A DNA stretch of 64,000 nt from an uncultured Treponema sp. (GTDB lineage: Bacteria; Spirochaetota; Spirochaetia; Treponematales; Treponemataceae), in NCBI GenBank assembly GCA_937891125.1, contig CALAEZ010000009.1, positions 82,630 to 146,629 on the forward strand. The letters are read 5' to 3'. The notes beneath the pieces are model-generated. The model saw only the letters and a list, made by a program, of their open reading frames with translations. It had not been told where the DNA came from and did not search any database. Every line of letters begins with the position of its first letter. The first letter of the stretch is position 1. Below, one piece after another: positions 49,410 to 57,200 of the stretch. The position numbers were made by a program, and so were the translations under genes.

Positions 49410-49973
49410 ATGGAGATAGGATACGTGCGCGTGAGCTCTGTTGACCAGAATACGGAACGGCAGCTCGCAGGGGTAAGCCTTGAAAAGGTTTTTACGGATC
49501 ACCAGAGCGGGAAAAGCGCAGACAGGCCCGCGCTGCGCGAGTGCATGAACTTTGTGCGCGAGGGGGATACGCTGCATGTGCACAGCATAGACCGCATGGC
49601 GAGAAACCTTGCCGACCTGCTGTCCATGATTACGCAGCTGAACAGGAAGGGCGTCGTCATACGCTTTCACAAGGAAGGGCTTGTGTTCACTGGAGACGAC
49701 AGCCCCATGCAGAGGCTGCACCTGCAGATAGTGGGCGCCGTTGCCGAGTTTGAACGCGCCCTGATACGCGAGAGGCAGGCTGAAGGCATAGCCCTTGCAA
49801 AGAAACTCGGCGTCTACTCAGGCAGGAAGCGCAGCAAGAGCCGGGAAGAGATACTGGCCATAGTGCAGGATGCTAAGGAGACGGACAACGTATCGGCAAC
49901 GGCCAGGAAGAACAAGGTGAGCCGCACTACGCTGTACAGATGGATGAAGTTTGCAAAAGATGGCCAGCAATGA
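49410..49973 (+). CDS. Serine recombinase (resolvase/invertase)
   Basis: 187 residues. Catalytic Ser in YVRVSSVDQN (about residue 9-10), arginines in IDRMARNLADLL, IGEF-like helix IVGAVAEFERALIRER and a C-terminal helix-turn-helix (ISATARKNKVSRTTLYRWM type). Small-resolvase size. In a phage-plasmid such enzymes resolve multimers, which fits its place beside the partition genes; DNA inversion is the alternative. Confidence 0.9.
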   Translation: MEIGYVRVSSVDQNTERQLAGVSLEKVFTDHQSGKSADRPALRECMNFVREGDTLHVHSIDRMARNLADLLSMITQLNRKGVVIRFHKEGLVFTGDDSPMQRLHLQIVGAVAEFERALIRERQAEGIALAKKLGVYSGRKRSKSREEILAIVQDAKETDNVSATARKNKVSRTTLYRWMKFAKDGQQ

Positions 49974-49990
49974 ATGCAGCCAGCCTTATA

Positions 49991-51103
49991 CTAAACGCCG
50001 GCCTTGTACCTGAACGCCGACCACATGGCGGCGCGGAACACAGGGCTGTCCGGCACATTTTCCATGCGGCGTGCAAAGTCGTTCAGCGAAGCGAGCAGCT
50101 CGTTATACAGTGGATCTTCCGAGCGTTTTGACATCACGGTGTCAAAATACTCGCGCAGGCCGCGGTCCATGCTTTCCTGCATGGACTGCACTTCCTGCTG
50201 GCGCAGCTGCTCAAGCTGCCTGGAGCGCAGCTCTTCCACAGACACGTACCCCGCCGGCTTAGGATACATCCCCGTATTCTTGAGCATGGCGTAAAACCAG
50301 TTTGCCATGTTCTGAACAGGATTGTCGGCGTGGTTGTTGGCCACGTCAAAGGCGCACCACTTGAGGTACTGAACCATCAGCGCAGGGTCTATGCCAAACT
50401 CCGTTATCCACAAACTTATCTGTTTTTCAGATAAGCCAAATTCACGCCAAGACGTTAGCTCCGGATGGTCGAGGCTTATTGCCGGCTGTTCCTGCCTTTG
50501 CGCCACAAATTGCCCGCTGCTTTTGCTTTTTGGCTGTTCGGCAGATAATGCTTCTGGTGCTGCCATGCCATGCGCTTTAGAAAACGCCTCGACAACCGCA
50601 CTGTCCAGCGAATAGCTCATGCCTTTGAGCATGCCATAATTGCCTACGCCGCGGTATGTGAAAAAACCTTCCTTGTCCAGCCGCTTAATGGCCGTGCGTA
50701 TGGTTTCGTAAGGCACGCGCCCGCGCCTGCCGTATATCTCGACATGGGCAAGGTTGATGAAGTTTTTCGCCTTGATAAGCGCGCGGGCAAGCTCCACGGC
50801 AACTTCGGACAGGCTGCGCATGCGCCGTTCCATGTCTGAGGATGGCGGTTCTGCCTGCGTTGGCTCAGGCTGCGCGGCCACTGCAACAACATCTGGCGGT
50901 TCTGCCGGCTTTTGCTCTGGCTGCAGCGCAGGAAGCTGCATTGCCTCGGCGAGCTCTTCAGGCACGTCGCCTCCTTCGGACGCTGCTGCTATGGCAGCCT
51001 GCTCGGCAATGCGGTTTTCCTCTTCTTTTTCACGCGCGCGCTGCGCGGCCATGCGCATGTTGGCCTGCATCTGCGCCAGCAGCGCAGACGACCGGCTAGC
51101 CAT
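49991..51103 (-). CDS. Partition/replication partner of ParA, winged-helix protein
   Basis: 370 residues starting in an overlap with the ParA stop. Residues 20-90 are helical and Gln/Glu-rich. Residues 95-190 look like a winged helix (AKNFINLAHVEIYGRRGRVPYETIRTAIKRLDKEG). The later part (LSEKQISLWITEFGIDPALMVQYLKWC...NMANWFYAML) resembles DnaD/replication-initiator C-terminal regions. It may bind the nearby iterons as the ParB-like or Rep-like partner. I do not recognise a named family. Confidence 0.6.
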   Translation of the reverse strand: MASRSSALLAQMQANMRMAAQRAREKEEENRIAEQAAIAAASEGGDVPEELAEAMQLPALQPEQKPAEPPDVVAVAAQPEPTQAEPPSSDMERRMRSLSEVAVELARALIKAKNFINLAHVEIYGRRGRVPYETIRTAIKRLDKEGFFTYRGVGNYGMLKGMSYSLDSAVVEAFSKAHGMAAPEALSAEQPKSKSSGQFVAQRQEQPAISLDHPELTSWREFGLSEKQISLWITEFGIDPALMVQYLKWCAFDVANNHADNPVQNMANWFYAMLKNTGMYPKPAGYVSVEELRSRQLEQLRQQEVQSMQESMDRGLREYFDTVMSKRSEDPLYNELLASLNDFARRMENVPDSPVFRAAMWSAFRYKAGV

Positions 51104-51968
51104 TGTTCACGCCCTCATCTTCATCAAACGGAGAGCCGTTTGCTATGAGCGCCTGCATTTCTTCGCTGACCAAATGGCATCTTTGCATGACTTCAACAGC
51201 AAATTCGCGGTAGCACTTTGCACTTTTCGTGCGCGTGAATGCATCGATCACCGTCTTGTTCAGGCCGTGCGCCTTGTTTATGTCCGTGCTGTTGATGATC
51301 TTGGATTCAAACAGGCGCGTGCCGTACGACTGCTGCAGCGCCTCAAGCATGGTCTTGCATATGGACAGCCTGGAGTCGTACATGGTCATAAGCACGCCAA
51401 GCATTTCCTGGTTGTGGTCCGTGTAGCCGCGCATGGCTGAAACGGCGTCCATGAACTGCTCAAGGCCGTTCAGCGAGAATATGGACGAGCTCTCAATGGG
51501 CGTTATGTAGTAGTCGGACACCGTGAGCGCGTTGGCAACGCACGGCCCGCCTATGTTTGGCGGGCAGTCAATGAGTATGAAGTCGTAGGCGGAGAGCGTG
51601 GCGCTGTCCAGCTTTTTGTCGAGGCACATGAACGCGGCAGGATTGCTTGGCGCCAGCCGGTTTACGGACGCGAACAGGTCAAGCTTGCTCGGCATCAGCC
51701 CGATGTTCTTGTACTTTGAAGGGACAATGCAGTTGACAGCGTACTTTTGCGCGTCGTCAAACAGCGTCGACACGCCCTTTATCTGCTCCTCAGGATGCAC
51801 CTGGCCAAGTATGGACGACGCGTTTGCCTGCGGGTCCATGTCGATGACCAGGACCTTTTTATAGCATGGCTTGAGCGTCAATGCGTGCGCCAGGTTCACT
51901 ACGGTTGTCGTCTTGCCTACGCCGCCTTTTTGCGTCGCTATGGAAATTATTATGGGCTTTTTTGGCAT
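51096..51968 (-). CDS. parA: ParA-type partition ATPase
   Basis: 290 residues. Deviant Walker A KGGVGKTTTVVNLA at residue 14-27, DMDPQANAS (Walker A') and LIDCPPN (Walker B). Moves plasmid copies on the nucleoid with a centromere-binding partner. No N-terminal helix-turn-helix, so a type Ib-like or small ParA whose partner must read the centromere; the iterons lie 180-520 bases upstream. AAGGAG before ATG 51968. Confidence 0.92.
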   Translation of the reverse strand: MPKKPIIISIATQKGGVGKTTTVVNLAHALTLKPCYKKVLVIDMDPQANASSILGQVHPEEQIKGVSTLFDDAQKYAVNCIVPSKYKNIGLMPSKLDLFASVNRLAPSNPAAFMCLDKKLDSATLSAYDFILIDCPPNIGGPCVANALTVSDYYITPIESSSIFSLNGLEQFMDAVSAMRGYTDHNQEMLGVLMTMYDSRLSICKTMLEALQQSYGTRLFESKIINSTDINKAHGLNKTVIDAFTRTKSAKCYREFAVEVMQRCHLVSEEMQALIANGSPFDEDEGVNNG

Positions 51969-52150
51969 GAGGACTGCTCCTTGATTCGCTCTTTTTGTGA
52001 GCCATACATGCTTTAATAAAAGCTGTCAACTGCACGCATCTAAAAAAATTCAAAGCAATCTGTAAGGTTATTTATCACTTTATCTGTCACTATAAACACA
52101 TCTTTTTAGCAGTTAGTTTTTTAACTACTACTACTTTTAAAACTGCACCG

Positions 52151-52487
52151 ACTACCTAGTTGAGTACCTAGTTGGTTTATGGCAACATAGTGGAATAACA
52201 TGATAAATTTATGCAACCGGTTGCGTACCTGGTTGAGTACGTAGTTGCGTACCTGACTGATTCCCGCAGCGTCCACTCCGTTTCCTGACCGCGTACCTGA
52301 CTGATTACAAGGTTTGCAAGCTTGCTGCTTAGCTTTGTAATTTGCATGCTGCCTTGCTTATTATGTTGCTTGCTGATTGCGTATGTGGCTAGGTAGTAAA
52401 CTGACTTTGTAGCTAATTTACTAATTAGCATGCTGCCTAGTTTGCTAGTTTAGTACTAGGTTGACTACCTAGTTTAGTACCTGGTTT
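52151..52487. repeat. Iteron cluster, 12-bp unit
   Basis: At least nine copies of a 12-bp unit near (a/c)GTACCTaGTTg, in tandem blocks: 52151-52174 (two), 52224-52259 (three), 52292-52303 (one), 52452-52487 (three). Remaining sequence is AT-rich. Sits between parA and the CI-like gene, the expected place for a partition centromere or a replication origin. Confidence 0.8.
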
Positions 52488-52515
52488 ATTGTGCTGGCAT
52501 TTTGCAGCAGGACAA

Positions 52516-52902
52516 TCAGGCTATGGCCGCGTGCATGCGTATGAGATCGCCAAGCATCTCGGCATTGTCCTGCTTGCGGGGCTGCAGGTACTTGGCTATG
52601 GCCCCGCCATGGAGCACCCACTCGGGATTAACCATGCGCTTGCGCAGAAGCGTAATGAGCCAATTACTCGGTATGGCCTTCTTTTTGCTGTTTGCCTGCG
52701 CTATGGCAGACGGCTGCACTTCGAGAAATTTTGCAAGCTCAGACCACGTGGAACAGCGAGAAGCATCCAGCATCCTGTCCATGGCATCGTCAAATTCGTT
52801 GTCGCTCAATGTTTGCCCCCAACTGAGTCGCTTAATGAATATTAACAGCAAGTTACCACTTTGGCAATACCCATCGCATAAAGTTTTCAAGCAGTTGAAC
52901 AT
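52516..52902 (-). CDS. CI-repressor-like DNA-binding protein
   Basis: 128 residues if started at ATG 52902 (GGAG upstream); a TTG at 52809 would remove 31 atypical residues. The core MLDASRCSTWSELAKFLEVQPSAIAQA...SNWLITLLRKRMVNPEWVLHGG follows the phage CI repressor N-terminal helix-turn-helix family, which binds DNA as a dimer. No C-terminal cleavage/dimerisation domain is present. It may control the maintenance genes or the switch to lysis; its targets are unknown. Confidence 0.7.
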   Translation of the reverse strand: MFNCLKTLCDGYCQSGNLLLIFIKRLSWGQTLSDNEFDDAMDRMLDASRCSTWSELAKFLEVQPSAIAQANSKKKAIPSNWLITLLRKRMVNPEWVLHGGAIAKYLQPRKQDNAEMLGDLIRMHAAIA

Positions 52903-53064
52903 GCATCAACTCCATTTGGTTATAAATTTTGCTAAAAAACATTGCCTTTTGGATATAACAAGAAATATTACTATGAGTCACGTTAATTTTTATCCAAACA
53001 AATAGGGCGCTTATATGCGCCCTATGGAGTATCTTGCTGTAATTGCTAGTTAAAAAATTAAGGG

Positions 53065-53134
53065 TGCACGGGGATGAGTCGAACATCCATTGCCAGGCAA
53101 GGACCCTGGCGAGCTGCCGTTGCTCAACCGTGCA
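53065..53134 (-). tRNA. tRNA-Arg (anticodon CCU)
   Basis: Folds as a full cloverleaf: acceptor TGCACGG/CCGTGCA, D arm GAGC-7-GCTC, anticodon stem CCAGG/CCTGG with loop GTCCTTG (anticodon CCT, reading AGG), T arm GGATG-TTCGACT-CATCC. 70 bases with a short D loop; CCA is not encoded. Probably compensates for rare AGG codons in the host. Confidence 0.85.
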
Positions 53135-53145
53135 TGATGCCTGAC

Positions 53146-53313
53146 TTAGCTTTTGGCAACGAATTCTTCTGGATTTTTGACATTAAGCAGCAGGTTCTGA
53201 ATGTCTGCGAGGGAAATCTCGTCCTTCTTCCATGTCTTGATGATGTCCATCACGGCTGGAACGCCGTTTTGCCCGACTATGACAAGCAGCGTTATGATAT
53301 CGGCTATCTTCAT
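53146..53313 (-). CDS. Small hypothetical protein, 55 residues
   Basis: MKIADIITLLVIVGQNGVPAVMDIIKTW..., a helical peptide with a hydrophobic first helix. GAGGTA lies before ATG 53313, which overlaps the lipoprotein stop by four bases, so the two are coupled. Such lipoprotein-plus-small-protein pairs occur near phage lysis genes, but the role is unproven. Confidence 0.6.
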   Translation of the reverse strand: MKIADIITLLVIVGQNGVPAVMDIIKTWKKDEISLADIQNLLLNVKNPEEFVAKS

Positions 53314-53708
53314 TTCAATACCTCGGCAACTTTACTGTTTATGGAAATCCCGTAGCTTGCCGCGGACACCACGAGGTTTTTAACCGCGTCAACACTTTCG
53401 GTTATGCCTTGCAGGACAGCCGCCTTGTCCTTGGCTTCGCGGCTCACTTGCCAAGTGTATAATGCCGTGGCCGCAGCACGGAATGCGTCTACGTAAATAT
53501 GCGCCTTGACGTTGATAACCTCGCGCTGCGCATCGGTGATGATGCCCTTTGCCTGTGCCTGCGCCACGGATTCCATGACGGCAACGTAGGTAATGTCGGC
53601 AGACTTCAGCGTCTTGTAGGCGTTGGTTGCAAAGTCGTCATTCTCACAGCCTGGAAGGAGCAGGGCGAACAGCATTGTACAAATAAGGCAGATAAATGCT
53701 TTCTTCAT
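53310..53708 (-). CDS. Lipoprotein, 132 residues
   Basis: Signal peptide with lipobox LLPGC (Cys21), CGGAG site before ATG 53708. The mature part is helical and Ala-rich (TLKSADITYVAVMESVAQAQAKG...). Similar helical lipoproteins are found next to phage lysis genes. It would sit in the inner or outer membrane facing the periplasm. Confidence 0.7.
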   Translation of the reverse strand: MKKAFICLICTMLFALLLPGCENDDFATNAYKTLKSADITYVAVMESVAQAQAKGIITDAQREVINVKAHIYVDAFRAAATALYTWQVSREAKDKAAVLQGITESVDAVKNLVVSAASYGISINSKVAEVLK

Positions 53709-53752
53709 GTTGTCACTCCGTATGTTTAGGTAAAGGTTGCCTTGGGCGGCGG

Positions 53753-53790
53753 CTAAAAAAAGGCGGCCAGGCATAGGTGCCATGGCCGCC
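53753..53790 (-). terminator. Intrinsic terminator
   Basis: Stem GGCGGCCA/TGGCCGCC followed by TTTTTTTAGCC on the minus strand, after the 255-residue gene. Confidence 0.75.
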
Positions 53791-53797
53791 GCTGACA

Positions 53798-54565
53798 CTA
53801 CAGCGTATAGTGCGGAGGATTAAAGAAGCGGCTGAGATCGGCAGCCATGTCGCTGCTGAGCGTACGGTTTTCATAGCCATTGCACAATTCCGCTATTGCG
53901 CGGACATCATACCACCTGTAGTTGCTGCTAATGGCTACGCTATACCCTTTGTCATAGGATATGATGGTCAGGCACCGTGCAATTGCACGGTTTGCTTCCT
54001 TAATCATTGCGCCTTCCTTCATTGCGAAGGTTTGCGCTATTTCCCCGCTGTCCTTTATCCGCACGTAATTTGCCGTCTCCTCCATGGGAATGGCGTGCAG
54101 CCGGATTTTCTTTGGCCGAGGAACTTTGCACCACGATCGCAAAGCCCGAACCCTTTCTTCCTTCGCTTCTGGCGAGAGAGACTCCCATGCGGATTTCAGA
54201 CGCGCACTGGTGTGCTTGCGCACATCATCGCTCATGTTGCGTTCGGTTGCCCGTGCGCTTATCTTCCTATGCTTCTGCATCATCCGCTTATCTTCTGAAG
54301 ATAAGCTGTCCCACATTTCGCGCGTGTCATGCTCCTCGCCAATGCTCCTGAGGAGCTGATGGGCAAAACGGCTGAATGCCGCGTTCATGGCAGATGTCGC
54401 CGCAACATCCGCCTTAGCCTGCATGCTTTTTCCAAGGCTGTTCATAAGCATGTTGATGACAACCTTGTCAGCCTGCAGGCGCGCCTGCATAATTCCGTCC
54501 ATGTCCAGAGTCGCGTCCAGCATAGCACTCTGTTCCACATCAACTGCACCAAGATGCGCGTTCAT
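53798..54565 (-). CDS. Hypothetical protein, 255 residues
   Basis: Start ATG 54565 (AAGGAGG). The N-terminal half is helical with Met/Ala-rich heptads (MLMNSLGKSMQAKADVAATSAM); the middle holds MSDDVRKHTSARLKSAWESLSPEAKEERV, reminiscent of the NUMOD3-type DNA-binding motif of homing nucleases. No nuclease motif is visible. It is followed by a terminator and lies near a lipoprotein unit. Function unknown. Confidence 0.6.
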   Translation of the reverse strand: MNAHLGAVDVEQSAMLDATLDMDGIMQARLQADKVVINMLMNSLGKSMQAKADVAATSAMNAAFSRFAHQLLRSIGEEHDTREMWDSLSSEDKRMMQKHRKISARATERNMSDDVRKHTSARLKSAWESLSPEAKEERVRALRSWCKVPRPKKIRLHAIPMEETANYVRIKDSGEIAQTFAMKEGAMIKEANRAIARCLTIISYDKGYSVAISSNYRWYDVRAIAELCNGYENRTLSSDMAADLSRFFNPPHYTL

Positions 54566-54587
54566 AAAACCTCCTTGCATAGATGAA

Positions 54588-54623
54588 TAAATAAAAACCG
54601 CCAGCATATTGCCGCTGGCGGTC
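54588..54623 (-). terminator. Intrinsic terminator
   Basis: Stem CCGCCAGC/GCTGGCGG followed on the minus strand by TTTTTATTTATT. Ends the ubiquitin-like operon after the HNH gene. Confidence 0.8.
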
Positions 54624-54666
54624 TTAATGGGCGGGCACATTGCTGCGCCCAGTTTCAATACGGTAA

Positions 54667-54675
54667 CTTATACCA
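54667..54675 (-). promoter_or_regulatory. Putative phage promoter TGGTATAAG
   Basis: Exact motif, but it lies just upstream of the terminator at 54588-54623; transcripts starting here would have to read through to reach the 255-residue gene. Either an attenuated promoter or a chance match. Confidence 0.35.
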
Positions 54676-54677
54676 CG

Positions 54678-55346
54678 CTATTCCTGATTTTTCTCACTGC
54701 CTTCCTGCACAGCCTCTTTCTTTTTCTCGCCTGAAGAATCAGCAACGTCAGCAGAGCCAGCTATGTCAGCATACCCAATTGTCTTTTCTTCGGATAACTC
54801 CTCAACAGGAGCGCCGTATTTTTCCATGATGGTCCTCATAAGCTGAAGTTTCTTTGCGATGGGGTAGTCCCCGCATAGAAGATTGCACCTCCTGCAGGAC
54901 AATATGAGATTGTCCATGCTGTCCACGCCACCCTTGGACAAAGGAAGCACATGCTCAAGCGTGGATTCCTCCACGGTAAGCTCCCTTCCACAGTAGCCGC
55001 AGCGCATGCCTCCGTCGCGCTCCGCAATGGCCCGCACCAGCCTGCGGCGGTTGTCAGCCTTGCGCACGAGGCGCTTGCCCTGCTGCGGAAAAGGCGAGAA
55101 CCCGCTCGACCACGAATTGTGCGCCGTAAACGCACGGATGGCCTTTGCGGCTATGGCGTTTGGCAGCATGCGCCCCTCATTTGTCCTGTGCACGACACCG
55201 TCGCCCTTTGTGGTCGCAAAGCGCAAAACCTCGTCATCGCTGCGCGGCTCCTGCAGCACGGCGTAGCGCTTTTGCAGCCACTTTTTAAAAGCCTTTATGT
55301 TTATCAAGATAATCTCCTCGCGTACAAATAAGTCAAAAGGCCACAT
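54678..55346 (-). CDS. HNH endonuclease
   Basis: 222 residues. Zinc-bound HNH at about residues 115-165: RCGYCGREL, LEHVLPLSKGG, LILSCRRCN, with two CxxC pairs. The N-terminus is helical and basic (KAFKKWLQKRYAVLQEP) and the C-terminus acidic, including GSADVADSSGEKKKEAVQEG. Last gene of the ubiquitin-like operon, 15 bases after the RNase H-like gene, with GGAGC before its ATG. Could be a homing nuclease or a true effector of the operon. Confidence 0.85.
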   Translation of the reverse strand: MWPFDLFVREEIILINIKAFKKWLQKRYAVLQEPRSDDEVLRFATTKGDGVVHRTNEGRMLPNAIAAKAIRAFTAHNSWSSGFSPFPQQGKRLVRKADNRRRLVRAIAERDGGMRCGYCGRELTVEESTLEHVLPLSKGGVDSMDNLILSCRRCNLLCGDYPIAKKLQLMRTIMEKYGAPVEELSEEKTIGYADIAGSADVADSSGEKKKEAVQEGSEKNQE

Positions 55347-55361
55347 CAATGCTCCTTGTTT

Positions 55362-55772
55362 TCAGTGCCCGATAATGCTGCCCTTCATCTTGCCGGAAGG
55401 GTAGTAGCGCGCCTTGACAAGATATTCTGAGCAAAGGCTGCGCAGCAAGGTGCCAAGCCTGCTTTTTTGGGAAGGTTTTTTTGGCACGGCACCGGCGGCC
55501 ATGTCTGCTACGCGCATGCAGTCCGTGTACAGCGTGACATTGCCTTGCCGAAGCATCCCCTCGCTGCGCATGCGGTACAGGCCGGTGAGCGCTGCAGCAA
55601 ACTCAGCCTCCGTGCTCGACCCTGGATGCCTGCTCGACAACAGCGCTGCGGCTCTGCTTATATGCCATATGAGCATGCCGGAATCCGGCGTGCCATAAAA
55701 CAGGGCGCAGCTGCAGCGCATGCCGCCTTCAAGAGGCAGGAACTGCCCGTCGCTAAGCAGTGAATACTCCAT
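55362..55772 (-). CDS. RNase H-like protein, 136 residues
   Basis: Pattern SSTEAEFAAALTGLYRMRSEG...VTLYTDC resembles the RNase HI core (MEL-type Glu then YTDS-type Asp), but the first catalytic Asp is not obvious, so it may be degenerate. Start ATG 55772 lies inside the 3' end of the E1-like gene, giving translational coupling. Its presence in the operon is not expected for a ubiquitin-like system. Confidence 0.55.
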   Translation of the reverse strand: MEYSLLSDGQFLPLEGGMRCSCALFYGTPDSGMLIWHISRAAALLSSRHPGSSTEAEFAAALTGLYRMRSEGMLRQGNVTLYTDCMRVADMAAGAVPKKPSQKSRLGTLLRSLCSEYLVKARYYPSGKMKGSIIGH

Positions 55773-57150
55773 TGCCACCCCTGCCAAACAGCTGTATGTC
55801 GCTGCCGTACATGCTGTTTACGCGCACGTCAACCGCGTCGCCCTCAAACCGCACCACGACATATCCCATGTCCATGTGCAGCTCCTTAACGGTGCACATG
55901 TCTTCGCCAAGCGCAGGGAACAGCACCATGTCGCCAACCTGCAGGTCTCCCCAGGATACGCTGGGCGCGTACCATGTGTGCCGGTCGTCAGGACGCGCCG
56001 TCTCCTGTTCTTCCTGTTCTTCCTCAGCAGAACGCTGCTCAGCTGCTTGAGCGGCGGCTTGCTCTGCATGCTCGAGATCTGCCTTCAGCCGCGCCTCCAG
56101 GACCTCCTCAAGCTCTGCCGCTTTTTTGCGCGCCTCGGCAAGCTCCCTGCGGAGGATATTCTCCGTCCTCGTGCCGTGGATGTACTTGAAGTCCCTTGCT
56201 GAGAACGCCATCTTCGGCTCCTGATCCATGTTGCCTTCAAGGTAGTTCTTCAATGTTTCGTAAGGCGCTTCCTCGAGCGCAGGCTCAAACGTATTGATGA
56301 ACCAGTCCAGGTACGCGCCAGTGTAGCTGGCAACGTTGAAGCCAACGTAAATTATGCCTTTTGCCGTGCATGAATCGTGGACGGCCTCGCTCTCGCTGAA
56401 TATGGCCTCGTCCCTGTACGCGTTGAGAAAGTTTGCCGAGATGCGCCTTACGCTCTCCGACCCGGTCATGCTGCGCAGCGGGAGCGCGTAGCATACCCAG
56501 TCGCCAAGGGACATCCGGTAGTCAAGCCATAGCAAAGGAAGACGATCAGCACGTATGACGCCATTTAAAAGGCGCACAGACGTACCCAAAGTCGACGTGA
56601 ACGATTTGAAGAACTTCTCGCGGAACTCCGCGCTGTCCGTGCATGTGATGACGATGTCCGGCGTATACCCGAGGGCGTCGTCAATTTCCGCAAGGGAATA
56701 CACGCGCTTGCGGAATACGGGAATGTCTACGCCGCGGTACAGCAGCGCCTCCTGCCGTATGGCTTCGACCTTCGGCAGGCCGAGGTTATGCTCGCTGTGC
56801 CCCTGGCTGCCTATGTTCTCCACATTCACCACGTCGTCATCAAAGACAGACACGCGCCTGAACCCCATCCCAAGCAGCGCCTTCCACTGGAAATTGCCCA
56901 GCCCGCCAGCGCCGACGATGGCCACGGACATGCTGCGCACCCTGCGCATGGGAAGAACGCTGGAAAACCTGAGGTCGGCATCGTCCATGTCGATGTCCGG
57001 GTCTTCGCGCAGCGCACGGCTGTGCTGCATTGCCCATTCCAGAAATGCCCCGCGCGGATCGCTCTGTCCTTGAGATTCCATGCTTTCCTCTGCCGGGAAC
57101 AGGGAGCCTTCCGGAAGGGAGCTTGCAACGTTATCTTCCATAACTGACAT
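55753..57150 (-). CDS. E1-like ThiF-family activating enzyme
   Basis: 465 residues. Residues 70-250 form a ThiF/E1 adenylation domain: GAGGLG at 80-85, VFDDDVVNVENIG with Asp104-106, ITCTDSAE at 168-175, and Cys261 in VHDSCTAKG as a possible thioester cysteine. Residues 315-375 form an Ala/Glu-rich coiled coil, and the last 80 residues look like a small beta-barrel. Would adenylate the C-terminus of the 81-residue beta-grasp protein. Part of a set in PRTRC-like order. AAGGAGA before ATG 57150. Confidence 0.85.
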   Translation of the reverse strand: MSVMEDNVASSLPEGSLFPAEESMESQGQSDPRGAFLEWAMQHSRALREDPDIDMDDADLRFSSVLPMRRVRSMSVAIVGAGGLGNFQWKALLGMGFRRVSVFDDDVVNVENIGSQGHSEHNLGLPKVEAIRQEALLYRGVDIPVFRKRVYSLAEIDDALGYTPDIVITCTDSAEFREKFFKSFTSTLGTSVRLLNGVIRADRLPLLWLDYRMSLGDWVCYALPLRSMTGSESVRRISANFLNAYRDEAIFSESEAVHDSCTAKGIIYVGFNVASYTGAYLDWFINTFEPALEEAPYETLKNYLEGNMDQEPKMAFSARDFKYIHGTRTENILRRELAEARKKAAELEEVLEARLKADLEHAEQAAAQAAEQRSAEEEQEEQETARPDDRHTWYAPSVSWGDLQVGDMVLFPALGEDMCTVKELHMDMGYVVVRFEGDAVDVRVNSMYGSDIQLFGRGGNGVFTA

Positions 57151-57164
57151 AATCCTTCTCCTTT

Positions 57165-57192
57165 TGCGGCGGCCTTTGCTGGCCGCCGCACA
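57165..57192. other. Stem-loop between JAMM and E1 genes
   Basis: Stem GCGGCGGCC/GGCCGCCGC; no T tract after it, so perhaps an mRNA processing or stability element in the operon. Confidence 0.5.
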
Positions 57193-57200
57193 TATTTTGC

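Noticed and set aside
52081..52487. CRISPR array
   Set aside because: The repeats are 12 bp, adjacent and without unique spacers of constant length; they are iterons.
53074..53355. Plus-strand ORF of 93 codons beginning near 53074
   Set aside because: It overlaps the tRNA-Arg gene and the well-supported minus-strand 55-residue and lipoprotein genes, and lacks a ribosome-binding site.
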